A DNA stretch of 64,000 nucleotides from Tribonema minus (lineage: Eukaryota; Sar; Xanthophyceae; Tribonematales; Tribonemataceae). Positions 48,145 to 59,690 of the stretch are shown here, piece by piece (positions within the stretch are counted from its first letter, which is position 1; every line of letters starts with the position of its first letter). The notes under the pieces were generated by a model. It did no database searches, had not been told where the DNA came from, and saw only the letters and a program-made list of their open reading frames with translations. Made by a program: the position numbers and the translations under genes. The DNA is taken from positions 1,054,001 to 1,118,000 of the forward strand of contig JAFCMP010000046.1 of NCBI GenBank assembly GCA_017506865.1, written 5' to 3'.

Positions 48145-51100
48145 GCAACTGGACCGCGAAGTGCGACAGATATGGAGCGACGAGTCCAGCGACTCATCGG
48201 AGGAGGGGTTTGTGGTGGGGGGAGAGGGGGGGCGGAGCCCGGGGGCAGAGGGGGGGCGGAGCCCGGGCAGCCCACGGAACTCTTCAAAAAGTCCCGGCAG
48301 CCCTCGATCAAAAGCCAGCACCCCCAATCCTCTTTACGAGGACCGCAGCATAACGCGGCCGCGGTCGGGGACGGTTGCAAAACGGAGAGTCTTCTTCAAT
48401 GGCAGCGACGGGGTGAGTGGGACAGTGAGGTATGCGTGTTGTGGTGGGCCTCATTCGCAGCAGCTTCAGTGCAGTGTCGTCAACTCAATGTAGGTGCTGC
48501 ATACGGGTGCTGTATTACAGCCACCTGGGGTAGGTATAGGTATGTGCAACTTCAAGTTTATTGTGTTCAGCGACAGCTCTGAGTGCAAGCACACGCTCAC
48601 ACGTGGACTTTACTCCGTAGAACTAGCTGCTTCATCACCATGCACTGTATGTATGCGCAGGAGCAGTGGCAGACATAGGAATCAATGCAATGTGGCTCCT
48701 CAACAGGGTCCGTACCGTGAGGTGCGACAGTGCATAAGCTCTTACAGACAGTCCCTGTGCGCGCGCACGGTTGAACTCGCAGTGCACTGCACCGCCGTAC
48801 TTAGGACTGTCTATTTCAGCTACAGCGCAAACGCCCTTGCTACAGATCTGCGCGCAGCGCCCATACGGTATGTAGGTCGCGCACCTGAGCTCATCGATGC
48901 GGCAGCACGTCTTGCAGCCCACCTTGTGTCGCGCATCTAAGCTCAATGCGGCAGCGCGTCTTGCAGCACACTTTGGTAGCACGCCCAGCTTCCAGGTAGT
49001 TGTGCAATAAGGCCATGTTGAAGGTGCACCCGCACAGCAGCAGGCGCGTTCATCGATGCGACTTGAGCACATTCGCATTTCGACACTGTGGTGACACGCC
49101 TGCTGCATAGTTGTCCTCACAGCTCACCCTCACCTGCCACCAAACAGGACGCCTCACACGCAGTGGCGCTGGGGTCGGGTGGCGCTTGTTCGTGCGGCAG
49201 CGCAGAGAGCCCGCGAGGGTCGCTGTCACGCAGGAGCGTCACTGGCAGAAAGGACAGTTGCGGTGGAGAGGAACGGTCTTCAGGAACGTTCGGTCTCTGG
49301 GCGCAGCGGAGCTACTCGAATGCCATGTGCGACCACTCCGGGGTCAGCTTCGCGCCGTTGTCGCCGTCACGCAGGTATGTATGTATGTTGAAAACTGTGC
49401 CAAAAGCATGTCATGCTAGTGGAACGGTTGTCCCCTGGGCCACTGTCCTCCCCGTTTTTAGTCCCTGGGAGGGGTACCTCTGGGGACAGGTGGAAAAGTG
49501 GTTACTGCGCGCGTCATGGTGTTCTGCGGCAGCATAGTGAGGATTGCGGTAGATGCAGGCGCTGACAAATCTTGCATACAGGTAATGTAGGAGTCAAGGT
49601 GGTGGGTGGCCGCAACTCCACTGATGATGCGCTGAGCACTGATGAGCAGCCTCCGCAAGCGTGACATAACAGTTTATTCCAGTAGCTTGCGGTTCTAGCA
49701 GCACATCCAGCAGCACTGCTCAGGAGCACTGAACGCGCGCACCACAGTCACGTAACACCATGGTCTCACAGAGCAGTCGCAGCATTGGCCGCTGCAGCTC
49801 ACGGAGCCAGCTATGACAGCTTTTGATTTCACCCCTGCACACGCTCGTGCGTATGCCTGTATTTGTGGCAAACTCGATTGCAAACCCACCGTTCTGCAAA
49901 CCCACCGTTAGGCGAATACAAGGCGTAGACTGTGGCTGAGGTACCAGCGCTCAGCGTCCAGCCTTGTGAGGGTCTTGCTGGCTCAAACTGTGCTGTCCCC
50001 TTGGCGCCAGCGCTAGGCACCCGGCAGCAGTAATGAACGATAATGCAGATACAAAGTCCGATGATATGTGCTGCTTGCACATACAAATGGATTGTGTGTG
50101 AGAGTCTAGGCGGGGAACATGCACTTGCACTAGACTGCTGCCATGCTTTGTGCATAATTTGGGAAAGGAGACCCACCTTACTCATCATAATAGCCCTGCG
50201 GGCTGGGGGAGAGTCCTAGGGACGCAAGCAGATAGAGTGCACTATGGTGCTACAAAAAGCAATAAGAGCATGGGGTTTGCTCACAAGCTGTGGAAATTTG
50301 ATGTCAGGGTGGTTGTATTGCAAACATGTTGGAAAGCTAGCCATGCAGACAGGCACACCGTTGTCAATGCACAGCAGCAGAGGAAGCAGGGGGCACAGGA
50401 GGCGGCACATGTGACAATGTGTGCAATGAAAGAAGTAATATCTTACAAATGCCCAAAAGCTGGTTGCAAAACAACACGGGAGCATAACCTTCCCTAAACT
50501 CTGCTTCATTGCACACTGCAGATGTGTATGTTGGCGAGCATGGCTAGGCAGGAGTTCAGCACACAATGTAACATTGTATGTCATGGTTGTTGATACCACA
50601 TTATGTAGCTTGAAGCGCATACACTGTCCAGAGGAATGCACTTGCTCCATGCAGGTTTCATGGCAGTATTAGAAGTGTGCTATCACGTCCTGCTGTGCCA
50701 GCTTGGTCTGCGCCTCAGCTGCTCTCATACCACACAATGTTGTTGACACCAGTGCGTTGTTGGAATCACCTGGCCTGATGAAAAATGCATTACCATGGCA
50801 CCTGCTGCCAGATGGCAGTCCAATGCTCACGAGTCGCCAAGTCAACTGAGCACAGCTTGCTGCGTGCTCACTGCATACATGGCCCACAGTGTGACAGCAT
50901 GCACAGGCAGCTCCGCAAGCCTCGCATGTTGCATATGTCTTCAGCTGCAGTCATCCCAAGCCAGGCACCATTGCAAACAGGTGGCAAGGACCGGCCGGGG
51001 CAGTTCAATGTTCATGAGTCGCCAATTCAACTGACCGCAACCTGATGCGTGCTCACTGCATACACGGCCCAGTGTGACAGCATGCACTGGCAGCTCTGCA

Positions 51101-54100
51101 AGCCTCGCATGTTGCACATGTCTTCAGCTGCAGCCAGCCAGCCAGTCGCCGTTGCAAACAGTTGGCATACCAGCCATGAAAATTCATGACTGGTGGGTAG
51201 CCAAGTCAATCGATCGCAGTCTGCTGCGTGCTCACTGCCCTATTTGACAGCAGGCAGCTCTGCTAGCCTCAGGCTCGTATGTGGCATCATGGCCCCAGCT
51301 TCTGAATCAGCCAGCCAGGCCAGTTGCCATTACTTGGCAAGTACCAGCCATGGATCGCAAAGTCGACCGACCATAATTGCTGCACATCTGCATGACACCT
51401 TAATCACCAGTATGGTGCACCTCCTGCTAGTCGAGTAGCATCACCTTCTCCTCGCCTGCAGCAGCCCATCGTCGCAACAGCCACTGACTGAACCCCGAAC
51501 CTGTGCCCGAGGCATTCATACCGTTGCATCAAACACGCTCGCGTCGATGAGTACAGCTTGTATAGGGGCGTATGCTGCACGTATAGTGACCGAGCCTGGT
51601 CATGCTGAGCATGTGTCAATTGGACATTCACAAGCTTCACCAATGCTCAACTGTTGCTGCTTCGCCTGGTCATGCTGTGTCAATTGGACATTCATAGCTA
51701 CAATACTTAACTGTTGCTGCTTCTCCCGCCATTCCATGGGCATTAGTCGCCGTAGTCAGCACCAGCACTAGTGCCACACGTGGCTCAGCACTGCTCACCG
51801 TGAAGCAAGGGCAGGTGCTACACCTCAATTGCCACCTCCAGGTCTGTCTCGCGAGCTGCGTTGAAGTGCCTCTCAGGCAGGCGTGCCACAGACCGTCCTC
51901 CGCGAGCTGTACCGCACGGCTGCTCCTACTTCCTGCTGCGCGCGCCTCCACTTTCAGCTAGCCTCACCACTAGCTTCTGGCTCAATCACCTGCACTGCAA
52001 GTGCTCGTCGTCGTTGGTGCACTGAGCCAGCGTGTGGGGATACCGGCGACATTTATCGGGTTCTCGGTGGACACACACAGAAACTCTTTTAATCCGAATA
52101 AACCTTGTTCTTGAGGCTTTGTAATTACCCACAGCATCACACAATTGGTCTCCTGCAGATCTGTTGCATTATCATTATACCTAACAGTATTGCATGCATT
52201 ATGCACCAAACCGGATGAGAAACGGGGTTCTAGTTCAGAAGTTATTGCAATTTTGGGTGTTTTGCACGATGTGCAAACGGAGACCTAGTGACTTCGTCCC
52301 TAGGAATTGTCACGCTGAACCGTTGAACATGCATGCAGCACCCTGCTGTCAAGCACTTCATGTGCATTTGATGCAACACCTGCAGGATCGTCCCTGGGTG
52401 TTACAGCTTGCTGTAAGCTGTAGCAGACAATCATACACCACTGGATATGTTTTAACGACAGGGCTAGCTCATTGACACAATATGGAGCGGCTGCAAGAAG
52501 ACTGTCAGAATGTCAACAGTCTTTCTTGATTGCCCCCTGTGCTGCCACTTGTTTTTTGCTTCAGGAATAGTATACGCCATAGTGTGACGTCTCCATCCAC
52601 AGTGGCCATCCCACGACATCCCATCTTTGACCGGAAGCAAATAGAGGTGAGCCACGTCACATTGTACTGCAGCTCAATCGATGTCACCTTAAGACCAACA
52701 CCAACATGCAACATGTACATGTTGCAGGCAGAGCATCAGCCTTGCAGGTGATGCCCGGACGCACTGACCATGCTCTGTAGGACTAAACGGCGTGTACATG
52801 TTGATGTGCATGAACCTGTGTGCCTGTCAGCGCGTTTTGGTGGGCAGATTATACCGCGAAGATTCGTGTGTATAAGACAGAGGACCGTCATCAAATTAAT
52901 TTGAGAGCTCCAGGCCATATTCCAGCGCCGGGGTTACGATTGCGGTATGTGTAGCGACACACAACCACAGCGTATGGCCCTGAGTCACGTTTGCATGTCG
53001 AGCGAGGCAGTTGCTCACACGCATGCGCCGGCTTGCAGCAGATTGCGCACTGTGTAATTGACCTCGCGCATCAGCTACACGGCATCGTGCGGCAACTTCA
53101 GCATCAACAGCGTCATGTGCATGAGTAGCTGTCTGACCATGCATGCGTCAGGCTCGCCATAGCATGTGTGGAACATGCTGTCTGATCTCTGTAGCCCACG
53201 CGGTGCTCGCTGCTACGGCCATCCCCGCAGGCGCAACGCAGTGTAGTGCACAAGGGTGTGCTGCAGTGCATGACATGATGGCATGTCTTCGAAACGCGAT
53301 ATCCATTGTGCATCAAGTACAGTGCCATTCACAGTCTTGGTCACATCTGCGGTGTCAGCTACACCTTCGGTCTGGTGCTGCCGGCAGTTGCACCTGTGTG
53401 GTCTGGCTCGTGTATGCTACGTCAACTAACTTCAAGTAACACAGTCAGCCTGTCTGATGCATGCCATGCGCAATTCTGCTTGGCCAGCGCCGTTCCATCG
53501 AGCGGCCACCAACCCACTTCACTTCCGCATCTGACACAACAGCGACCTCTTCTGTATCCTCATACCATGCAGCTCCTGGGCCTGGACGAGGAGTTTGTAT
53601 TACAGGTAGAGGCCTTAATAGCGCAGTTTCCGCTGCCGCCAGACTGCGCCCCAGCTCCTGCTGGCAACCGCAAGACAAAGGGCCGCTTGGCTCTGGCGGC
53701 GTTGGCAGCGGAGGCTGGGCTACTGGCAGGGCGAGACCCACACACTAGCGGTAAGATAGTTTGCAGCTTGACTGTGCTTGCATTCTGCTACTCGATGAGA
53801 CATAATGCTTGACAAGGCCACAGTGTGCAACAATTCGGTATAATGCTTTTCAATATGGCGATGCTGATGATATGCAAGGGTAATCTGCTATCGATGGCCA
53901 GTTCCTCGCAAGCTCAAGTATGTGTCATTGCTACTTTATAATCTGGTATGCAGAGTACATTCGGCGTCCCGGCGACTGCCAGCAGGGCCTTACACTGTCA
54001 GAACACCAGCGCATGCAACAACCGACAATGCTGTATGTACGCATGCCTACGCTTGACTTTTGCAATCCGCTGCTGAGTGAGCATGTGGTGGCGGAGTCCA

Positions 54101-54972
54101 CGGCATGCGCAGCAGGCGCCAAGTCCTTGTGGGAAGAAGCATGATGATGCAGTGTGTTGACGGGCAAGTGACATTGTCTCCGCTGTTTTCCAAACCCCCT
54201 GCCGGCCACACTCTCACTGCTCTCTTTCATTCACTGCTGAGCGGTCCTAGCTACGTACATGCGCCATAGTGTCTACCCTCTATGAGCGGCTTCACAGTAC
54301 TGCAGAACTCTACAAGGCCCCTGACCACATCATCGCAATATCTCGACTTCGGAAAACCAGGGTACTGAATCCACTGCGATGCACGGCGATGTTGCCCTCT
54401 CAGGCGGCGGCAGCGGCAGCATCGGCAGCGCTGCCAGCGTCAACAGCTGCAGCAGCGGCGCCAACAGCCCGCCAGGGGGCGCCAGCCCCGCGGGCAGCCC
54501 ACGCAGCAGCGCTCGGCCGCGCAGCATACTGCGTGACAGCGCTCACCGCATCTCCCTGAGCCGTGCCAGCCTGCGGCGCGGCAGCCTGCAGCGCGGCAGC
54601 AGCTCGCAGCAGCAGCACGGCGGCAGCGACGGCGGCAGCGGCGGCAGCGGCGGCACGCTGAGTGCCGGTTCGCTGCACGCAGGGAGGTCGAGCGCTGAGG
54701 CGTGCAACGGAGCGTCAACTTCAAAGGCGCCGCCGAAGTCGCGGCACGGCGGCGGCGGCGGCGGGCACGGGCGCATGAAGAGCTTCCACGTGCTGCGCGA
54801 GCGCGCCAAGTCGTTCATGTTCAGGTGCGGAGCGCTGCTGCTGCGCGTGGGGGCAGTGCTCAGCTGTGTATTTTCTGTGCGCGCTTGTTGCGTATTGACA
54901 AGGGATCAGTCCACAGTAGTATTGGGCGCGTCAAGCATCGGTCGTGGTTTGCGTCGTTGCAGCGCATTCTGA
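48145..54972 (+). CDS. Ser/Arg-rich protein with many basophilic kinase motifs, function unknown
   Basis: Exons with matching phases: 48145-48412, 49148-49374, 52565-52646, 53573-53750, 54404-54824, and tentatively 54963-54972 (stop). The 5' exon or exons are missing. It starts QLDREVRQIWSDESSDSSEE, then SPGSPRNSSKSPGSPRSKAS, a CSCGSAESPRGSLSRRSVTG segment, RRNSIRHSVTSPSTVAIPRH and IFDRKQIE. A helical block, LGLDEEFVLQVEALIAQFPL with NRKTKGRLALAALAAEAG, follows, then a Ser/Gly/Arg-rich tail with RRGS, QRGS and SILRDSAHRISL. Repeated R-x-x-S and S-P sites suggest a heavily phosphorylated regulatory protein, but I recognise no domain. The ~3.2 kb intron 49375-52564 is long for this window and could hide an exon. 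Confidence 0.6.
50795..51375. repeat. ~170 bp tandem repeat inside a long intron
   Basis: Three to four head-to-tail units share gcgtgctcactgcatac, gtgacagcatgcac, gcaagcctcgcatgttgca and tgtcttcagctgcag. The first two units are most alike and the later ones decay progressively. Confidence 0.85.
51590..51728. repeat. ~75 bp tandem duplication
   Basis: Two units share gtgtcaattggacattca, tcaactgttgctgcttc/taactgttgctgcttc and ctggtcatgctg. Confidence 0.85.
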
Positions 54973-55132
54973 GCTGTTTTGCACAGTGAAGCAAGTTGCA
55001 GCGGCATGAAATCAGTTGCTCGTGGTGTGGAGTGCACACATTGCAACAGACGTTATAGATGACACTCAGTACATGTGTGTTGCGTCGTCACCATGCCGGT
55101 GCACTTCCTGGGCAGCAGCTGGAGTTAGGGTT

Positions 55133-55164
55133 AGGGTTATGGTTAACCCTAACCCTAACCCTAA
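55133..55164. repeat. Head-to-head telomere-like repeat
   Basis: Roughly three TTAGGG units (one altered to TTATGG) run directly into three CCCTAA units, forming a near-palindrome. This orientation is that of two fused chromosome ends. Confidence 0.85.
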
Positions 55165-56812
55165 GACAAGAGTAGTGGTAGACTGTAGTGTACTTACAAG
55201 TTATCATGCTAATCTGCTGACCACATTGTCAGCTACGGGCATGTACAGTAGCCAACAGTGTAATCAGAAGTATGTAAAAGTACAGTTGGTGAGTGTGACT
55301 GTGTGCCAGCATTTGGTCATCATCAGGCAACCAAGCCGTGCGCGCACGCGAGGCTTGTGCTTTTTTGAAGCTGGAATGAGAGGGCTGTTGAGCGCTGAGC
55401 ATGTGAGCTGCGCACTTTCACATGGCGCTCAGGCCCTTGATGCTGTGGTTGTCATGATGCGCATCAAATGCCAATGTATGCAGCAGCTGACTGTCATTGC
55501 CCCCATCTGCTGGTGCTGTTACACAGGCCACAATCGCTGACCACGGGCGATGATGATGATGACAATTGCGGGTGAGTTGCTCAGGATCTAAGGCATGCAT
55601 GCGTTCACAGTGTGTGCAGGTGTGCAATGTGCTGCATGCAACCAGTCAGACTAGGCAGATAAACAAGAAGTGGCTCATGGACAACAAGGCTCTACACTGT
55701 GACAGATACCGTGAGCGCCCATTGGTTGCTGCTGGCGTAGCGTCCTCTTCCGCGCACACAATAGCGCTTGGGGGTGATGTATTGATGCTATGTTCAAGTA
55801 ATTAACTCATCCACTGACGTGCCACTGCACCTGCTGCTGCTTTTTACGCCTCCCTCTTCTGTGTGCCAGGGACGCAGGCCCACGGTCCTTGCAGGACACT
55901 GGACATAGCGTCAGCAGCACCAAGTGCCTGCCCATTCACTTGTAGCAAAGGCGGTGTACAAAGGCGAGCCTGTCATCGGCATTACTGTGCTGCCAATGCT
56001 ATGTAGGGCAGGCGGTGCGCAAGCGGGGCTCTGTATGCGATACAACACAGCACTATACAAGCACAATCCATACGAGCATACGCTCTGAACCTCAACGTGG
56101 TATCTATGAGAACGCTGCTGCACTCGTGCAAGGGGCACACACAGAACTGCGCATTACACATGTGCCACCCTTGCACCTCTGCATACGGTCGTGATGATAT
56201 GGCGTGGTGTCACAGTGCTGAGCTCTCAGACATGTCATAAAAGTATAGTGCCTTGTTGTGGCTGTGCACAAACATTGCTGTCGATGCGCTACACAGTTGA
56301 TGCATCGGTTGTCATGCGGTCCTATCTAAAAGGGGGTATGGAGTCATATTCTGCTATACTAGCTTCATGAGTGTCGTGTTGCACAGGTAGTACCGGAATG
56401 TATCGCATCAGCAATACTGGGCTGAGAGATAATGGCATATGCTGTGTAGCAATTCGGCTGCCTTCTCTTGCAGAGTGGAGGTATAAAGGGCTCGCACATA
56501 TGCGCAAGGATTCGGAGGAGCAACCGCACTAGTTTTTGAACGTGAATGTTGGTTAAAGTCAGGTCACTGTTGAACCACATCATGAGCTTTCCGAACATGT
56601 CAAGGTCAATGGCGCCAGACCCGCGCGTGAAAGCTGTCATTCAGGAAATGCAGAGCTCGCGCATGGCCTGCTCCACAGAGCTATGGCGTCCAACCGTTGA
56701 ATCGCTTCGCTTTCACCTCACAACAGCTGCCGGTGCTCGCACTGCGAGCAGACTTTATTGGCAGGCCAGTTATGTCAGCCGAGCAGCTACATAACTCAGC
56801 CGAGACGCAGGC

Positions 56813-56977
56813 ATGGCGCTCCCAAAACGGATTGATTATTTATTATATGCTCTAAATCTTTCTATAGAACCGGGAAAACAAGGAAATCTTATAAGTCTAT
56901 CTATAGAATCGGATACAGAGACAGACAATAATAATGAGACTAACGAACAACGGGCCCGAAAGAAGGCGTTTGATTGA
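56813..56977 (+). other. AT-rich 54-codon open frame of unlike composition
   Basis: A frame from ATG 56813 to TGA 56977 reads MALPKRIDYLLYALNLSIEP, continuing through ISLSIESDTETDNNNETNEQ and ending ARKKAFD. Its A/T-ending codons (TTA, AAT, ATA, AAA) contrast with every other coding exon here. Two versions of a tctatagaa(c/t)cgg string lie ~50 bases apart within it. It could be organelle-derived DNA, or simply an AT-rich 5' region of the SUMO gene that starts 85 bases later. No homologue recognised. Confidence 0.3.
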
Positions 56978-57061
56978 ATGGGCGCCAACTTTTTGAAAAT
57001 GTTCGGGACGCGATATGAGTTGAAATTTAAAGTTGCAGCGTGTACACGCACGGCTAGCGTC

Positions 57062-59544
57062 ATGGCGGAGGAGCAGGCGCAGGACGTTAAACCAGATGCT
57101 TCTCAGCAGGAGGACGCGAAGCCAGCAGGTGGCCTCCAATTGACTCTTAGGTAAGCATTTTGATGAGCTTGAACAGAAGTGACTTTTTTCACGTGTGCAC
57201 ACAGGGCTGCCTCGAAGCAAGATTATTCAGCAGCGTATGCCAGCATGGAGCAGTAGACGACTGCTAGTTTGTGATTTGTCGAGCCTGGCACATCGCTGTG
57301 CTTGGCAGAGCATATCGTGTCAGTTGTCGACTGAGAGCCCTCACTCAGGTGCAAGCCAAAAGCAGCACCTAACTTTCGACAGCAAGGCAAGCGGGTTGAC
57401 GCATTCATGCAGGAGGTCTGCGGCGTCAAGATCAGAGACATCCATCATTGGCCGCTCTGTCACTGTTTCCAGAGGTGAAATATCAGCTGTCTGGCCAGCG
57501 AGGACTGGCAAAGCACTTGCAAGCTCTCTTGTTGCTTGCATTGTGTACTGGCGGTACAGTGGCATGGCCGGCTTTTTCATGTCTCAATATATTATTTTAC
57601 GGCTGCTGTGGTTGTGGCGAAGCAAGCGGGTGTGCTGGAATCTTGTCGTCTGATGCAAACCGTTTTCACGCTTGTGCGTGCCATTGCTCATGCTGCTACA
57701 GTGTGAAGAGCACCGGCAGTGATGGAGAAGTTCACTTCAAGATCAAGTCGGTGAGCGTTATTGCTGATCTCCCGCTGCATGAATTCCACCCTGAAGCTCA
57801 ACACGTAGTTTTCAACACCACGCTTACATTGTCTTGGAAAATGTTACTGGAGCGTTGGCAGGCGTATGCAGGCAAATTGTGTGTGCATGTCACATCATGC
57901 GCGTGCTTTCACTTGCGCACTACGACACAGCATAAACATGTATAGGTACTTAGAGCATTTGAATTTGAGCATGGCACGGCAGATTAGGAGGTGACCATTG
58001 CTGCGCGCGTTGGACTTGGGGTTAGGGTTGAGCCAATTTCACGGACAAGCAAGTGAGAACCCCATCATTCATGATTGCTGCCCTGGGCTGCACAAGCTTG
58101 CCAATACATTACTGCAAGTGTTGCAGGATTGGAACTAGGCATCAGTCATCAGTCATTCCTGGGGTTTGCTCGGGCTTGCTGGTGCACAGTGGCATTTGCG
58201 CAGGCACACACACTTCAGCACGCACCATCTTACAGCTGCAAAAGTTGTGGTCAACCCCAGACAATGGCAAAGGCAGCTGAGTCCCTCTGCTAGCTTTGTC
58301 AAGTACCTCGCTCAGGTTTGCTCCGAGCCATGAGTCATGATGCCCACAAGTGTATGTATGTACGTGATTGCTGATGCCTGCATAATATGAGTGATACTTG
58401 CCAGCTGCGTGGACGCATTTCATGTGCTCTGCTCTAACAAAAGCAACACGTATTGCACGCATTTCGTGTGCTCTGCTCTAACACACACGGCACGGATTGC
58501 GTCCTTTGCAGACAACAAAAATGGGCAAGGTGTTCACCGCATACGCATCGGTGAGTCACTTTCTTGAAGTAGATGTATTGCAACGTCTTTCGTTTGCAAC
58601 AGACTTGGTGCATCTGAGAAAGCTTGCGGCTTCTTCTTATAGAAGTATGGACTAGATGCTTATTCTGAGTCTATTGTATGTTGTACGTGTTGCCAGCCTG
58701 TCATTGACTCAGAGGGTGTGCTGATTCGTATCTGTAATGGCATCGGATCATCGCTCTACAAAACTGACGTGACAATTCATCAGGGCAGGCGACCGTGTTC
58801 TTGGGAGGTACGTCTTATTACGAAGGATGCATAAGGCAAGTTCTTCAAGTTACCGCCGATGTTGACACTGAAGCACCATGTGAGCAGAGCTGGAACATCT
58901 CATCGACAACCAAGCAGCACACACAGTCTACCTTGCCCCCGTCGCCACCAACATGTGTACTTTGTTGAAAAGTACATACAGTCCATGGGGATGCTGCATC
59001 GCAGTCAGGTCAGTTACGAGGTGAAACTGCCAAACTCCACGGCTGACGCGTCGCTCACCAAACCAGTCGCATCGCTGCCGCCACAACGCTCCGCAGCGCG
59101 CAAGGCGTGCAGGTGGACCAGCTGCGCTTCATGTCCGAAACTGCCACACTGAAAATGGCTGATGCGTCGCTCACCGCACTGCGCATCGCTGCTGCTGCCA
59201 CAACGCTCCGCAGCGCAAGGGCCTGCAGGTGGACCAGCTGCGCTTCATGTCCGAAACTGCCACACTCACAACGACTGATGAGTCACTCACCGCACGACTT
59301 GCATCGCTGCTGCTGCCACAACGCTCCGCAGCGCAAGGGCCTGCAGGTGGACCAGTTGCGCTTCATGTCGGACGGCAAGCGCATCAAGGCAGAGGATACC
59401 CCCGCAGACTGCGGCCTCGAAGACGGCGACCAGCTGGACTGTATGATGGAGGCACAGGGGGGGTTCATCATGATGGAGGCACAAGGGGAGTCCATCATGA
59501 TGGAGGCACAAGGGGGGTGCAGCACCGAGGCTTGCCGGCGATAA
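57062..59544 (+). CDS. SUMO (small ubiquitin-like modifier), gene 1
   Basis: Four exons, 129 residues: 57062-57150, 57702-57750, 58512-58550, 59332-59544. Phases match (2, 0, 0). The acidic/Gln-rich lead MAEEQAQDVKPDASQQEDAK is followed by the SUMO fold: LQLTLSVKSTGSDGEVHFKI, TTKMGKVFTAYAS, LQVDQLRFMSDGKRIKAEDT and LEDGDQLDCMMEAQGG. SUMO is processed by a SENP/ULP protease after the Gly-Gly and attached to lysines via E1 and UBC9. Here the normal end at MMEAQGG is followed by FIMMEAQGESIMMEAQGG and CSTEACRR, i.e. a tail made by tandem duplication of the end itself, giving a second Gly-Gly. Two earlier copies of the exon 4 start lie in the preceding intron. Confidence 0.92.
58412..58490. repeat. 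42 bp tandem duplication
   Basis: Two units share gcatttcgtgtgctctgct (first unit gcatttcatgtgctctgct) and ctaacaaaa/ctaacacac, just upstream of SUMO1 exon 3. Confidence 0.85.
59083..59345 (+). repeat. Tandem copies of the acceptor and start of SUMO1 exon 4
   Basis: The block ccacaacgctccgcag with the following gcgcaagggcctgcaggtgg and gctgcgcttcatgtc occurs at about 59078-59135, 59199-59252 and 59317 onwards. The last is the functional copy, which continues into the rest of the exon. The period is about 119 bp. Confidence 0.9.
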
Positions 59545-59690
59545 CGTTTTCCTCCATGCTTTGACGCAGTAGCATCAGTGTCGAGGCATGATGGAGGCAC
59601 AAGGGGGGTCCAGCGCTGAGGCTTGCCGGCGATAATGTTTTCCTCCATGTGCTGTGCCGCGGTGGTGTCAGTCTCGAGGCGGAGGCGCCT
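59440..59690 (+). repeat. Tandem repeats at the SUMO1 C-terminus and 3' UTR
   Basis: A ~28 bp unit (atgatggaggcacaagggg) is repeated three times across the end of the coding region. A fourth copy lies at 59588, as part of an ~88 bp duplication that also carries gaggcttgccggcgataa and gttttcctccatg. Confidence 0.92.

Larger units (their letters stand above)
54973..57061. other. Intergenic region upstream of SUMO gene 1
   Basis: It contains the head-to-head telomere-like element (55133-55164) and an AT-rich patch with a short open frame (56813-56977). A minus-strand frame near 56640-56575 reads TRGSGAIDLDMFGKLM, reminiscent of a damaged EF-hand loop. No intact gene is supported. Confidence 0.45.

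Noticed and set aside
56480-56530. Possible U6 snRNA fragment (atgcgcaaggattcgg)
   Set aside because: Only the GCGCAAGGAT word matches; the rest of U6, including ACAGAGA, is absent.
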